A DNA stretch of 64,000 nucleotides from an uncultured Lachnospiraceae bacterium (lineage in GTDB: Bacteria; Bacillota; Clostridia; Lachnospirales; Lachnospiraceae). The notes below the pieces were generated by a model, which searched no databases, was not told where the DNA came from, and saw only the letters and a program-made list of their open reading frames with translations. The stretch is from assembly GCA_947053345.1 (NCBI GenBank), contig CAMRSM010000019.1, positions 1-64,000 on the forward strand. The letters run 5' to 3'. A program made the position numbers and the translations under genes. Below are positions 51,725 to 60,083 of the stretch, in pieces (within the stretch, counting starts at the first letter, position 1; every line of letters begins with the position of its first letter).

Positions 51725-53866
51725 TTATGACCCGGATGTGATATGCCCATCCGCCGCTCCTGTGGTCAGGCATTCCGCAATTTGCCAATCCGTGATAGAC
51801 CAAGCGGACATTTTACCGTCCGGTGTGCCCGTATCCTGCGGGAGAGTCACGCTGGCATCCGGTGCGCCTGTATCCGGTGGTGCAGGTATGTTACCACCCG
51901 GTATGTCCATATCCGGAGGTGCAGGCATATTGCCGTCCGTCGTACTCCGGTCCGGTTTCATTGGGGGATTTGTGTCCGGGTTTTCCGATTCCGGCCGATC
52001 TCCCCTGCCCGGACGGTTTTTGCCGCCAAAACCGCCGGAATTTCCCTCTCTAAGACCGTAGGAGATCGTCGTCATGGTGATTTCCGAAACTTCCGTCCCT
52101 ATTACTAAGCGGTATGTGCTGCCGAGCGTAACGGAAGGGGCACTGACCACGACCGAGCGGAATGGTTTTGCAGCGGTATAACTTACAATCAGGCTGCCAG
52201 AAGCATCGAAAAGCTCTACTTTAGTGCCTGCTGCCTGCGTGGAGGCGGCATTGACCAGAATGCAGCCCTGCGTGGAGGCGGAATCGAAAGTTTCCGCCAT
52301 GCCCGCCGCGCCCACGGCAACCAGCGTGCCGCCGTGTATGAGCGCCGTCCCGTTTTTGTCAAGGGCACCGTCGCCGTCATTGGTCGGTCCGTCCACGTAA
52401 ATGGTTCCGCCCGTCACGGTCAGGTCGCCGTTGGAGTCGATGCCGTCGCCGCCCGCGTCAATGTGGAGATCGCCGCCGGAAATCAGGATGTACACACCTT
52501 CCTGCGCTGCAAATGAATCCCTGCCGCGTCCGCCGCCAGAGCCATTTGAATCGTTTCCGCCCGCTGCGTTCAGGCCGTCGTCGCTTGCGGCAAGACGGAT
52601 GCTGCCGCCGGAAATCTCGATTGTTTTTCCTTCAATCCCCTCATAGCTGTCCGTGATATCGATCGTGCCGGAAAGAACCGTGAGGGCATCGTCCGCATGG
52701 AAACCGTCATCCCCGGACGCGACGGTAAATGTTCCTCCTGCGATGGAAAGGCTGCCGTTCGCGTGAAAGCCGTCGTCCGCAGAATTGACAGTGAATGTAC
52801 CGCCCAGAATGGAGAGATTACCGGATGCTTTCAGTCCTTTGGTGCTTGTGGAAGTTTCTTTTGTGTCTTCCTCCACGCTTCCGGGAAAAGCCCATCCCCG
52901 TCCGCCAAATCCCTCCTGCGCGTGTGCTTTGGCGTGGTCTATGCCGCCGCCCGCCGTGATGGTAAAGCTGCCGTCTGCAACCATGAGGTCGGAGGAGGCA
53001 TCCATACCGTCGCCCTCTGCCGTGACGGTAAAGCAGCCGTTCGCGATGTAGAGGAAACCGGAGGAAGCATCCTCGCTGTTATCCGCGTGAAGCCCGTCCT
53101 TGCCGGAAGTGATCTCAAAACTGCCGTTTTTGATGCGGATGCTGTCCTTGCCCGCCATGCCGTGCCCTTCCGCTGTGATATAGAGGCTGCCGCCTGTGAC
53201 GGCAAGGTCGTTTTTGGAGACGATCCCGTGCCCTGCTGCCGCGGTAACCAATAGGCTCCCGCTACCGTTTATGGTCAGGTCATCCTTTGAGAAAATGGCA
53301 GCATCAATGTTGTTGTCATCAATGGCGACATAACGTCCGCCGTTGCTAATTTCATTTTTCGTACCTTCGGCGAGTGTGAGGAATACTTTATCCGCTTTTT
53401 TGATATAGAGGGCAGCGGAGGCGGAATTTTGGATATGTGCCCCGGCGAGGACAACCTGTACCTTTGCGCTTTTGTCCGCATCGACAATGACCATGCCGTT
53501 ATCCAGCGTGCCGGAGATGACATAGGTTCCTTCCCCGCGGATCGTGATGGTGCTGCCGTCCACCGATACGGCGGAGGAAGCGCAGGAGGCGGAGGTTTCG
53601 GTTAATGTGATGTAAATGGCTGTGGTTTCGTCGTATCCGGTGCGGGAATCCCGGTCAGTAAACATATCGGAGGCGTTTATGACGGGTACGCTGTTGTTTT
53701 GTGCGGACGGTGGGGCAGGGGAAGAGGTCACTACAGAGTTTTCCCCCGTGCCGGTTTCTGGCTTTTGTCCAAAAGAAGTTTCGTTTGCCGAGCCCCCGGA
53801 ACCGGTTGTGCAGCCGCCGAGGAGCATCGCGGTACACAAAAGTGCCGCCATTGCTTTTTTTGTCAT
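51725..53866 (-). CDS. Carbohydrate-binding domain lipoprotein (Cthe_2159-like)
   Basis: A 713-aa surface lipoprotein. The signal MTKKAMAALLCTAMLLGGC has a clear lipobox with Cys19. After a Ser/Pro linker, about 85-560 is a right-handed beta-helix-like array of short repeats such as GGTFTVNSADDGFHANGSLS and GGTFTVASGDDGFHADDALT. The DDG/GDG motifs suggest calcium sites, as in the Cthe_2159 family (PF14262), which binds pectin-like polymers. The C-terminal third holds a beta-sandwich-like part and a Pro/Asp/Gly-rich tail with PAPPD repeats. It may bind plant cell-wall glycans, alongside the GH43 enzymes. AAAGGGGAA precedes the start. Confidence 0.82.
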   Translation of the reverse strand: MTKKAMAALLCTAMLLGGCTTGSGGSANETSFGQKPETGTGENSVVTSSPAPPSAQNNSVPVINASDMFTDRDSRTGYDETTAIYITLTETSASCASSAVSVDGSTITIRGEGTYVISGTLDNGMVIVDADKSAKVQVVLAGAHIQNSASAALYIKKADKVFLTLAEGTKNEISNGGRYVAIDDNNIDAAIFSKDDLTINGSGSLLVTAAAGHGIVSKNDLAVTGGSLYITAEGHGMAGKDSIRIKNGSFEITSGKDGLHADNSEDASSGFLYIANGCFTVTAEGDGMDASSDLMVADGSFTITAGGGIDHAKAHAQEGFGGRGWAFPGSVEEDTKETSTSTKGLKASGNLSILGGTFTVNSADDGFHANGSLSIAGGTFTVASGDDGFHADDALTVLSGTIDITDSYEGIEGKTIEISGGSIRLAASDDGLNAAGGNDSNGSGGGRGRDSFAAQEGVYILISGGDLHIDAGGDGIDSNGDLTVTGGTIYVDGPTNDGDGALDKNGTALIHGGTLVAVGAAGMAETFDSASTQGCILVNAASTQAAGTKVELFDASGSLIVSYTAAKPFRSVVVSAPSVTLGSTYRLVIGTEVSEITMTTISYGLREGNSGGFGGKNRPGRGDRPESENPDTNPPMKPDRSTTDGNMPAPPDMDIPGGNIPAPPDTGAPDASVTLPQDTGTPDGKMSAWSITDWQIAECLTTGAADGHITSGS

Positions 53867-54123
53867 ATTTGGATTCCCCTTTTCTGTATTTTTGCTGAGG
53901 GTATTTTAGCAGGAGATTATGAAAGGAATTTGGTGAAAATGTGAAAAAAGCTTGAAGAAGGGGTCTTCCCGCCTGTTCGCCGTGCGGTTCCGGCGGCATG
54001 CTTCCTACGGGGCTTTTCTTGCGGATGTGCGGGTCTGTGCAATCGGACAAGGAAGGGTATTTTCTGCCTGTGCGGGGACGCGCGCTGTGTGATCCGCCAT
54101 GACCGTTGTGCGTCCATGTGCAT

Positions 54124-54152
54124 AAAAAAAGCCGGCTGCATTGGCAGCCGGC
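54124..54152 (-). terminator. Terminator of the DUF1292 gene
   Basis: GCCGGCTGC (54131-54139) pairs with GCAGCCGGC (54144-54152); on the minus strand it is followed by T7 (54130-54124). Confidence 0.9.
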
Positions 54153-54158
54153 CAAGGT

Positions 54159-54470
54159 TTATTCTTCCGTATCGTCCTCATCGAACATCTCGTTGAATTC
54201 TTCGGAATCAAGCCATTCGTCAAAAGCATCGGAAACTGCCTCAAATTCCTCGTCGCTCTCGATGTTGATCAGGTTTGGCTCATCGCCGTCCTCCTGGAAC
54301 TCGTAAAGATATACCTCGCCTTCCTCCTCCGAATCCTGCGGTAAAAGTGCAATGTATTTCTTGTCGCCGCAAGGGAAGATCGTGATCACATCGCATACGA
54401 TCTCCGTGTCGTCATCGAGGGTGAGGGTCACCGTATCGTTTTCTGCGTAGTCCAATGGTTCATCGCTCAT
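54159..54470 (-). CDS. DUF1292 (YrzB-like) acidic protein
   Basis: A 103-aa, very acidic cytosolic protein of the DUF1292 family. The core VTLTLDDDTEIVCDVITIFPCGDKKYIALLP...EVYLYEF is followed by a Glu/Asp-rich helix tail. In many Firmicutes it lies beside yrrK (ruvX) and alaS, which is not the case here. Function is unknown. AAAGGGG precedes ATG 54470. Confidence 0.85.
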   Translation of the reverse strand: MSDEPLDYAENDTVTLTLDDDTEIVCDVITIFPCGDKKYIALLPQDSEEEGEVYLYEFQEDGDEPNLINIESDEEFEAVSDAFDEWLDSEEFNEMFDEDDTEE

Positions 54471-54671
54471 GCTTCATACCCCTTTCCTGCAAATACAGAC
54501 CTGCCTGTATTGCCATGCCGGCAACCGGTTTATCCGGATGGCCGCCGAATGACCTCGTCCATGCCGTAAAATTCCCATGCATATTTTGGACAAAAGCTTT
54601 ATATGATTGACTATAGCAGAAAGCGTCCAAAAATGCAAGCGAAGTTTTTCACGAAGATTTGAAATTTCCTC

Positions 54672-54700
54672 TTGAAAAAAGCAGGATGGGATACTAATAT
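54672..54700 (+). promoter_or_regulatory. Promoter of ilvE
   Basis: TTGAAA (54672-54677), a 17-base spacer and TAATAT (54695-54700). The leader of about 90 nt can form a hairpin (CGGTTTTT with AAAAACCGG, about 54719-54758). It is too short for a T-box. Confidence 0.6.
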
Positions 54701-54795
54701 ATAGATAGCTTTGGTTTTCGGTTTTTGGACGGCAGGAGTCTTGCGGATGAAAAACCGGCCATGAAAAAGTATTTTTAAGGAAAGAGGGAAAACGT

Positions 54796-55863
54796 ATGCT
54801 AAATATCAAGATTGAGAAGACAACCAGCCCGAAACCGCTTCCGGCGGCGGACAACCCACTGAAATTCGGCACGATCTTTACGGATCATATGTTTATCATG
54901 AATTATGAGACCGGCAAGGGCTGGCACGATGCCCGCATTGTGCCGTACCAGCCGATCTCGCTCGATCCGTCCGCGATGGTGTTCCATTACGGGCAGGAGA
55001 TGTTTGAGGGCTTAAAGGCGTACAAGGCGGCCGACGGGCGCGTGCTATTGTTCCGCCCGGACATGAACGCGAAGCGCACGAACCACACCAATGAAAGGCT
55101 CTGTATCCCGCAGATTCCGGAGGAGGATTTCGTGGATGCGGTCAAGGCGCTCGTGAAGATGGATGAGGCGTGGATCCCGACGAAGGCGGACACCTCACTT
55201 TATATCCGCCCGTTCATTATTGCGACCGACCCGTTCCTTGGTGTCCGCCCGTCGGACACTTACCTGTTCATCATCATCCTCTCCCCGGTGGGACCTTACT
55301 ATCCGGAGGGGCTTGACCCGGTAAAGATCTGGATCGAGGACGATTATGTGCGCGCGGTGCGCGGCGGTATCGGTGAGGCGAAGACCGGCGGCAACTATGT
55401 TGCTTCGATGGCGGCGCAGTTAAAGGCGCACGAGGAGGGCTATTCCCAAGTACTCTGGCTTGACGGTGTGGAGCGCAAGTATATCGAGGAAGTCGGAGCC
55501 ATGAATATTTTCTTTAAGATCAGCGGCACGGTGATCACGCCAATGTTAAACGGCAGCATTCTTCCGGGCATCACGAGAAATTCCGTGATCGCACTGTGCA
55601 AGGAGTGGGGCATCCCGGTGGAAGAGCGCAAGGTATCGGTGGATGAACTTTATGAGGCGGCGAAAAACGGCACGATGGAGGAAGTATTCGGAACCGGCAC
55701 GGCGGCAGTTATCTCCCCGGTCAGCCATTTAAGGTTCCAGGACCATGTGCTTAAGGTGCAGGACGGTGGTATCGGCGAGCTCTCCCAGAGGCTTTACGAC
55801 ACGGTGTCCGGCTTGCAGCGCGGGCAGATCGCGGATACGAGGGGCTGGGTCGTTGAGGTATAA
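54796..55863 (+). CDS. ilvE: Branched-chain amino acid aminotransferase
   Basis: A PLP fold-type IV transaminase for the last step of Leu, Ile and Val synthesis. The 355-aa product matches the long IlvE subfamily. Motifs are FHYGQEMFEGLKAYKAADG, ERLCIPQIPEEDF, the PLP lysine in AKTGGNYVAS, VEEVGAMNIFF-like (YIEEVGAMNIFFKI), and GTILPGITR-like (GSILPGITRNS). GAAAGAGGG precedes ATG 54796. It stands alone behind its own promoter. Confidence 0.93.
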   Translation: MLNIKIEKTTSPKPLPAADNPLKFGTIFTDHMFIMNYETGKGWHDARIVPYQPISLDPSAMVFHYGQEMFEGLKAYKAADGRVLLFRPDMNAKRTNHTNERLCIPQIPEEDFVDAVKALVKMDEAWIPTKADTSLYIRPFIIATDPFLGVRPSDTYLFIIILSPVGPYYPEGLDPVKIWIEDDYVRAVRGGIGEAKTGGNYVASMAAQLKAHEEGYSQVLWLDGVERKYIEEVGAMNIFFKISGTVITPMLNGSILPGITRNSVIALCKEWGIPVEERKVSVDELYEAAKNGTMEEVFGTGTAAVISPVSHLRFQDHVLKVQDGGIGELSQRLYDTVSGLQRGQIADTRGWVVEV

Positions 55864-56057
55864 TAAGAGGTGGCAGATGGTGTTTTTTGGAAGTGCCGGC
55901 GGTTTGCAGCCGTTTACGAAAAATTAACATCCTTTTTGGAAAAAATGCTAGACTATTTTGGCATTTTATGAGAAAATAAGATGAATGCAGCCGGGATCCT
56001 TCCCGTTTTACGGGGGATACCGGTTACAAATATGGAAAGATTGAAAGGAGTTTCAAC

Positions 56058-56765
56058 ATGATTTATTCACGTGAAGTAGAAAACATGTGTACGGTAGCAC
56101 AGGGTGTTCACCACGGTGCTGCGCCGATCCCGGAAGAAGCGAAATGGGTACAGTCCAAAGAAGTGAAGGACATTTCCGGTTTGACACACGGTGTGGGCTG
56201 GTGTGCACCGCAGCAGGGTGCCTGCAAGCTGACGCTCAATGTCAAGGAGGGTATCATCCAGGAGGCGCTCGTCGAGACGATCGGCTGTTCCGGCATGACT
56301 CATTCCGCGGCGATGGCGGCGGAAATCCTTCCGGGTCTCACGGTGCTTGAGGCACTCAATACCGACCTTGTCTGCGACGCGATCAACACCGCCATGAGGG
56401 AACTGTTCTTACAGATCGTTTACGGCAGGACGCAGAGCGCGTTCTCCGAGGACGGCCTTCCGATCGGCGCTGGTCTTGAGGATCTTGGCAAGGGCTTGAG
56501 AAGCCAGGTTGGTACGATGTACGGCACGTTGAAGAAAGGACCTCGTTATCTGGAGATGGCAGAGGGCTATGTAACCGCGATCGCGCTGGATAAGAACAAT
56601 GAGATTATCGGTTACAAGTTCGTAAATCTTGGAAAGATGACAGATTACATCAAGAAGGGTGACAACCCGACGACGGCATACGAGAAGTCCGCAGGCCAGT
56701 ACGGCCGCGTGGCGGATGCCGCAAAGCTTATCGATCCGAGAACTGACAAAGAAATCACACAGTAA
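56058..56765 (+). CDS. IscU/NifU-like scaffold paired with GGGtGRT protein
   Basis: A 235-aa protein. Residues about 45-135 resemble the IscU/NifU N-terminal scaffold, with Cys at GWCAPQQGACKL and ETIGCSGMTHS that could hold an Fe-S cluster or zinc. The C-terminal third (YVTAIALDKNNEIIGYKFVN...) is extra compared with IscU. It is 14 bases before the GGGtGRT gene, a pairing seen across Clostridia and some archaea with unknown function. AAAGGAG precedes ATG 56058. Confidence 0.82.
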   Translation: MIYSREVENMCTVAQGVHHGAAPIPEEAKWVQSKEVKDISGLTHGVGWCAPQQGACKLTLNVKEGIIQEALVETIGCSGMTHSAAMAAEILPGLTVLEALNTDLVCDAINTAMRELFLQIVYGRTQSAFSEDGLPIGAGLEDLGKGLRSQVGTMYGTLKKGPRYLEMAEGYVTAIALDKNNEIIGYKFVNLGKMTDYIKKGDNPTTAYEKSAGQYGRVADAAKLIDPRTDKEITQ

Positions 56766-56779
56766 GGGGGAACAACATC

Positions 56780-57790
56780 ATGGCATTATTCGAATCCTAT
56801 GAGAGAAGAATTGATAAGATCAATTCGGTATTAAACAGCTATGGTATCGCTTCGATCGAGGAAGCAGAAAAGATTACCAAAGATGCTGGACTTGATGTAT
56901 ATGAGCAGGTAAAGAAAATCCAGCCGATCTGTTTTGAGAATGCGTGCTGGGCGTACATAGTCGGTGCTGCGATCGCAATCAAGAAAGGCTGCAGGAAGGC
57001 GGCGGACGCTGCCGCAGCGATCGGTGAGGGTCTGCAGGCGTTCTGTATTCCGGGTTCCGTAGCGGATACCCGCAAGGTAGGCCTTGGCCACGGAAACCTC
57101 GGCAAGATGCTCCTTGAGGAGGAGACGGACTGCTTCTGCTTCCTCGCGGGACACGAGTCCTTCGCGGCGGCGGAAGGTGCGATCGGTATTGCGGAGAAGG
57201 CAAATAAGGTTCGCCAGAAGCCTCTGCGCGTCATCTTAAACGGCCTTGGCAAAGATGCGGCAAAGATCATTTCCCGCATCAACGGTTTCACGTTTGTGGA
57301 GACGGATTATGACCCGTACACCAACACGGTTAAGGAAGTGGAGCGCATTCCTTATTCTGAGGGGCTGCGTGCAAAGGTAAATTGCTACGGCGCGAACAGC
57401 GTGTCCGAGGGCGTTGCGATCATGTGGAAGGAGAACGTGGACGTGTCCATCACCGGAAATTCTACGAACCCGACCAGATTCCAGCATCCGGTAGCAGGTA
57501 CTTACAAGAAGGAGCGCGTTGAGGCGGGCAAGAAATATTTCTCTGTTGCTTCCGGCGGCGGCACAGGACGTACCCTGCATCCGGATAACATGGCAGCGGG
57601 TCCGGCTTCCTACGGGTTTACGGATACGCTTGGCCGTATGCACTCCGACGCGCAGTTCGCGGGTTCTTCCTCCGTACCGGCGCATGTTGAGATGATGGGT
57701 CTGATCGGCATGGGTAACAACCCGATGGTCGGCGCTACGGTCGCGATCGCGGTTGCGGTACAGGAAGCGGCGGACGCTGGGAAGTTCTAA
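56780..57790 (+). CDS. GGGtGRT protein (PF14057)
   Basis: A 336-aa protein of unknown function named for its motif, here SVASGGGTGRTLHPDN (about residues 255-270). Other conserved stretches are VADTRKVGLGHGNLGKMLLEEET, CFLAGHESFAAAEGAIGIA and HVEMMGLIGMGNNPMVGATVAIAVAVQ. The Gly-rich motif suggests nucleotide or cofactor binding. It is co-transcribed with the IscU-like gene, so a role in cluster or sulfur handling is likely but not shown. AAGGGGG precedes the start. Confidence 0.88.
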   Translation: MALFESYERRIDKINSVLNSYGIASIEEAEKITKDAGLDVYEQVKKIQPICFENACWAYIVGAAIAIKKGCRKAADAAAAIGEGLQAFCIPGSVADTRKVGLGHGNLGKMLLEEETDCFCFLAGHESFAAAEGAIGIAEKANKVRQKPLRVILNGLGKDAAKIISRINGFTFVETDYDPYTNTVKEVERIPYSEGLRAKVNCYGANSVSEGVAIMWKENVDVSITGNSTNPTRFQHPVAGTYKKERVEAGKKYFSVASGGGTGRTLHPDNMAAGPASYGFTDTLGRMHSDAQFAGSSSVPAHVEMMGLIGMGNNPMVGATVAIAVAVQEAADAGKF

Positions 57791-57807
57791 CAAATAGCGT
57801 ATTTATA

Positions 57808-57852
57808 AGGGTTTCCGTTGACGTGGATGGTTGACGGAAGCCCTAAATTTTG
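57808..57852 (+). terminator. Terminator after the GGGtGRT operon
   Basis: AGGGTTTCCGT (57808-57818) pairs with ACGGAAGCCCT (57834-57844), then AAATTTTG. A second terminator-like hairpin follows at 57898-57926. Confidence 0.55.
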
Positions 57853-57897
57853 CCATGTAGCACACAGGAGTTAGCACACAAATATTTTTTGAAAAAG

Positions 57898-57974
57898 ACC
57901 GTTACCAAAAGTAATCAGGTAGCGGTTTCTTTTCGGAATGAATAAAGGGCATCTGCATTTTACAGACACCCTTT
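57898..57974. terminator. Two more terminator-like hairpins at the island's left edge
   Basis: ACCGTTACC (57898-57906) pairs with GGTAGCGGT (57918-57926) before TTCTTTT. AAAGGG-TCTG then pairs with CAGA-CCCTTT at about 57946-57974, which could end minus-strand transcription of the broken small gene. DNA becomes AT-rich from here on. Confidence 0.5.
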
Positions 57975-58017
57975 AATATGGTTCTATGTAACGGTTACTG
58001 CTTTTGCGGTGCCAGTT

Positions 58018-58146
58018 CTATTCATCCGTTTTACCACTATTTTCTTGGTAGATATAAAGGTATTTTGCGAGCTGATAAATGCGTTTAAGAAATTTATCAG
58101 ATAAGCGGTCAAGGAGTTATGCGAGTAATGTTCTGTAATCTGTCAT
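58018..58146 (-). pseudogene. Small gene broken by an in-frame stop
   Basis: From ATG 58146 (AAAGGTGG upstream) the frame reads MTDYRTLLA, then TAA, then LLDRLSDKFLKRIYQLAKYL...GKTDE and a stop at 58020-58018. The joined 42 residues look like the short helical proteins (LLxxLSDxFLKRIY) common on Clostridia mobile elements. A weak promoter (TTGACA at 58219-58214) lies upstream. The single stop suggests recent inactivation. Confidence 0.5.
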
Positions 58147-58368
58147 ACCATAACACCACCTTTCTTTGTTCTCTGGCCTTTCAAGCAACCGAATTAGAAC
58201 GCGGTCATTATTCTGTCAAAGTTGCTGTCAAGTTCCATAATTTCATTCATGTTAGGTATTGAAGCTAAACACTTAATTTTCCAATTATGGCTAAATAGTG
58301 ACGAGCAGGGGGGCTGATGGTGTCAATGCCGGAAGATGGGCGAGCAATCGCAGTATAGGGGGAGAATT

Positions 58369-58527
58369 ATGGATAATAAGAACAGTACAGCGCAAAGGCA
58401 GCAGGAACACAAAGACCGCCAAACACTGACAGCGGAAGAATTGGCTGTAAAATCGGCGAAAAGAAGAGGGAACGAGCGGGCAAGGCGTGAAATTATTAGC
58501 GGCTATGCAAGCGGAAAATGGAGGTAG
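58369..58527 (+). CDS. Small basic protein of unknown function
   Basis: A 52-aa, hydrophilic, basic protein (NSTAQRQQEHKDRQTLTAEE, ...RARREIISGYASGKWR). I do not recognise it. GGGGGAG precedes ATG 58369. Its last codons contain the GGAGGT that serves the next gene, so the two are coupled. Low GC content marks it as part of the acquired island. Confidence 0.55.
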   Translation: MDNKNSTAQRQQEHKDRQTLTAEELAVKSAKRRGNERARREIISGYASGKWR

Positions 58528-58535
58528 ATCACATT

Positions 58536-58994
58536 ATGGATAAGGACACACTTATAAACAATCCGCTTGCAAATTATGGAAAATATGGCGTTACCAAAGC
58601 TGAATTAGAGCCGATTATAGATGATGGCATACAGAACTATGATTTATCAGTTAGAAGCTATCTACAGCGGGTTGAGAATGAGCCTGCATCCGCATTTAAT
58701 GAGCATGAGTATTTCTCTTTAGATGATGTGATGGCGATAACCGGGGAGAGTCGGGAGGAGCTTTTACAGAGGATAGAGAAATGCAGAAAGGAATTGATAG
58801 AAGTTGGGGAAAACCCGGACGAGTATTTCAAGCCCATAGAGCCACAGAGGGCAGTAGTCTATTACTTTCCTAACGGTTTGCATTTACAAAAATTTTTCTT
58901 GAATTTGTTCCGAAGTTGTGCTATAGTAAATACAAAAGAAGGAACAACCGCCCACAAAGTGGTTGACCTCCTAGGTTTGATAAAGCCTACCTAA
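58536..58994 (+). CDS. Island protein of unknown function
   Basis: A 152-aa, acidic, mostly helical protein. The middle (EHEYFSLDDVMAITGESREELLQRIEKCRKEL) looks like a small DNA-binding or helical domain. The last 35 residues read through the promoter and body of the candidate antisense RNA, so the C-terminus may have been extended by a mutation. GGAGGT sits ten bases before ATG 58536; an ATG at 58518 is possible. Confidence 0.5.
   Translation: MDKDTLINNPLANYGKYGVTKAELEPIIDDGIQNYDLSVRSYLQRVENEPASAFNEHEYFSLDDVMAITGESREELLQRIEKCRKELIEVGENPDEYFKPIEPQRAVVYYFPNGLHLQKFFLNLFRSCAIVNTKEGTTAHKVVDLLGLIKPT
58899..58927 (+). promoter_or_regulatory. Promoter of the candidate antitoxin RNA
   Basis: TTGAAT (58899-58904), a 17-base spacer and TATAGT (58922-58927), inside the 3' end of the preceding gene. 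Confidence 0.65.
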
Positions 58995-59027
58995 TCCGCC
59001 AAGATTACAAGGTAGGCTTATTTATTT
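58934..59027 (+). ncRNA. Candidate RatA-like antisense RNA of a type I toxin
   Basis: The predicted RNA starts near 58934 and ends at the terminator AAGCCTACC/GGTAGGCTT (58983-58991 with 59011-59019, then ATTTATTT). It runs against the 3' end of the toxin gene at 59022-59120 and its untranslated tail. A stem (CCGCCCACAAAGTGG) lies near its 5' half. This convergent, 3'-overlapping layout is that of txpA/ratA. Confidence 0.6.
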
Positions 59028-59120
59028 GTGCTTGTTGTTCCTATCGTCTAAATAGGCAAGCAATGCGATCAAGAAATTACCACCCAAAAACAGCAGGGTT
59101 AAAATCTGGTATGTATCCAT
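59022..59120 (-). CDS. TxpA/holin-like type I toxin peptide
   Basis: A 32-aa peptide with a single membrane helix (YQILTLLFLGGNFLIALLAY) and a charged end (LDDRNNKHK), matching the putative holin-like toxin family (PF16935) of TxpA/BsrG type. GGGAGGTGG lies seven bases before ATG 59120. In the leader, CCTCCCT (59157-59151 side) can pair with the AGGGAGG ribosome binding site (59135-59129 side), which would hold translation back, as in known type I toxins. It has its own promoter and a convergent antisense RNA candidate. Confidence 0.8.
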   Translation of the reverse strand: MDTYQILTLLFLGGNFLIALLAYLDDRNNKHK

Positions 59121-59191
59121 CCGCACCACCTCCCTTCTCTTTTGAAGTTTAGGGAGGCTACCACCTTGCAACACGATTGTTCCTTCCCTAT

Positions 59192-59220
59192 ATTCTACCA
59201 TATCCCTCCCTTTATGACAA
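59192..59220 (-). promoter_or_regulatory. Promoter of the toxin gene
   Basis: Minus strand TTGTCA (59220-59215), a 17-base spacer and TAGAAT (59197-59192). The expected leader is about 65 nt and contains the stem that hides the ribosome binding site. Confidence 0.7.
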
Positions 59221-59306
59221 TTCCCTATTCGGTTTTTTGACATTTTACGGCCGTGAAAACCGTCAAAAGATCTTAGTTTATTTGGCAAAAGAAAGGCGGT
59301 ATTATT

Positions 59307-59888
59307 ATGTGTAATGTATATAGCTATATGAGGATAAGCACATCAGAGGAAAGAGAATTACAGAAGTTTACCCGTCAGGAAAGTGCATTGCAAAGATATG
59401 CAAAAGAAAATGGTATTGAATATCTGTTAGAGTTTAGGGAAGATAAAAGCGGAAAGAATTTTACACAGCGTAGGCAATGGCAAAAATTAGAGAGCATAGT
59501 ACAGCCGGGAGATATGATTGTCTTTAAGGACATATGCCGATTTACAAGAGAAGCAGAAGTTGGGGATATGAAGTATATGGAACTCTTGAATAAAGGCATT
59601 GAACTGATTTTTATTGATAATCAGACAGTAAGCACATCATATATCAAGCAGTTACTGAATGTGGCAAAGGCACAAAATTTAGTAGCGGGGACGAGCCTTG
59701 AAAGCACTGTAAAGCTATTGCTGATTGTGGAGCTGGACAGGGCAGAGCAGGAAAGAAAAATAACAGTTCAAAGAATTAAGGACGGAATGGAAGCCAGCAG
59801 CAAACGTAGCGGCAGAGCAAAAGGAAAACATAATATAAGCAGAAATACATTAAAGAAATATATTGAAATGGTTAAGAATGGGAAATAA
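59307..59888 (+). CDS. Small serine recombinase (resolvase/invertase type)
   Basis: A 193-aa site-specific recombinase. The N-terminus YMRISTSEERE holds the nucleophilic Ser (about residue 10 or 12). IEYLLEFREDKSGKNFTQRRQWQKL, MIVFKDICRFTRE and the long helix ELDRAEQERKITVQRIKDGMEA match the resolvase domain. A short HTH-like end (RNTLKKYIEMVKNGK) completes an invertase-size protein. AAAGGCGG precedes ATG 59307. It is AT-rich and lies at the right end of the island, so it may be the element's mover or an inverter. Confidence 0.85.
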   Translation: MCNVYSYMRISTSEERELQKFTRQESALQRYAKENGIEYLLEFREDKSGKNFTQRRQWQKLESIVQPGDMIVFKDICRFTREAEVGDMKYMELLNKGIELIFIDNQTVSTSYIKQLLNVAKAQNLVAGTSLESTVKLLLIVELDRAEQERKITVQRIKDGMEASSKRSGRAKGKHNISRNTLKKYIEMVKNGK

Positions 59889-59903
59889 ATAATACTTCAT
59901 TAA

Positions 59904-59933
59904 GGGTACGCGATTGGTGCGTACCCTTTTATT
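59904..59933 (+). terminator. Terminator of the recombinase gene
   Basis: GGGTACGC (59904-59911) pairs with GCGTACCC (59919-59926), followed by TTTTATTT. Confidence 0.8.
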
Positions 59934-60012
59934 TGCCTTAAATAGCATGCATATCAATCACCTGAAAACTGGAACAACAGATTCGGGCGGACGGCATACG
60001 CCGCGGGACTGC

Positions 60013-60083
60013 CCCAAAGATTGTAACGATTCACAATCTTATATCAGTTCTTTTAAAACTCAAAAACTGACAAAATCTTTGGG
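60013..60083. other. Possible three-way-junction RNA or DNA element
   Basis: CCCAAAG (60013-60019) pairs with CTTTGGG (60077-60083). Inside are two hairpins: GATTGT/ACAATC (60019-60038) and TCAGTT/AACTGA (60044-60070). The outer pairing can grow to ten pairs if the first inner one opens. No coding role is evident. The rest of 59934-60235 shows no gene. Confidence 0.4.

Noticed and set aside
60013-60083. Hammerhead ribozyme at the three-way junction
   Set aside because: A three-way junction is seen, but the conserved CUGAUGA and GAAA core elements are absent.
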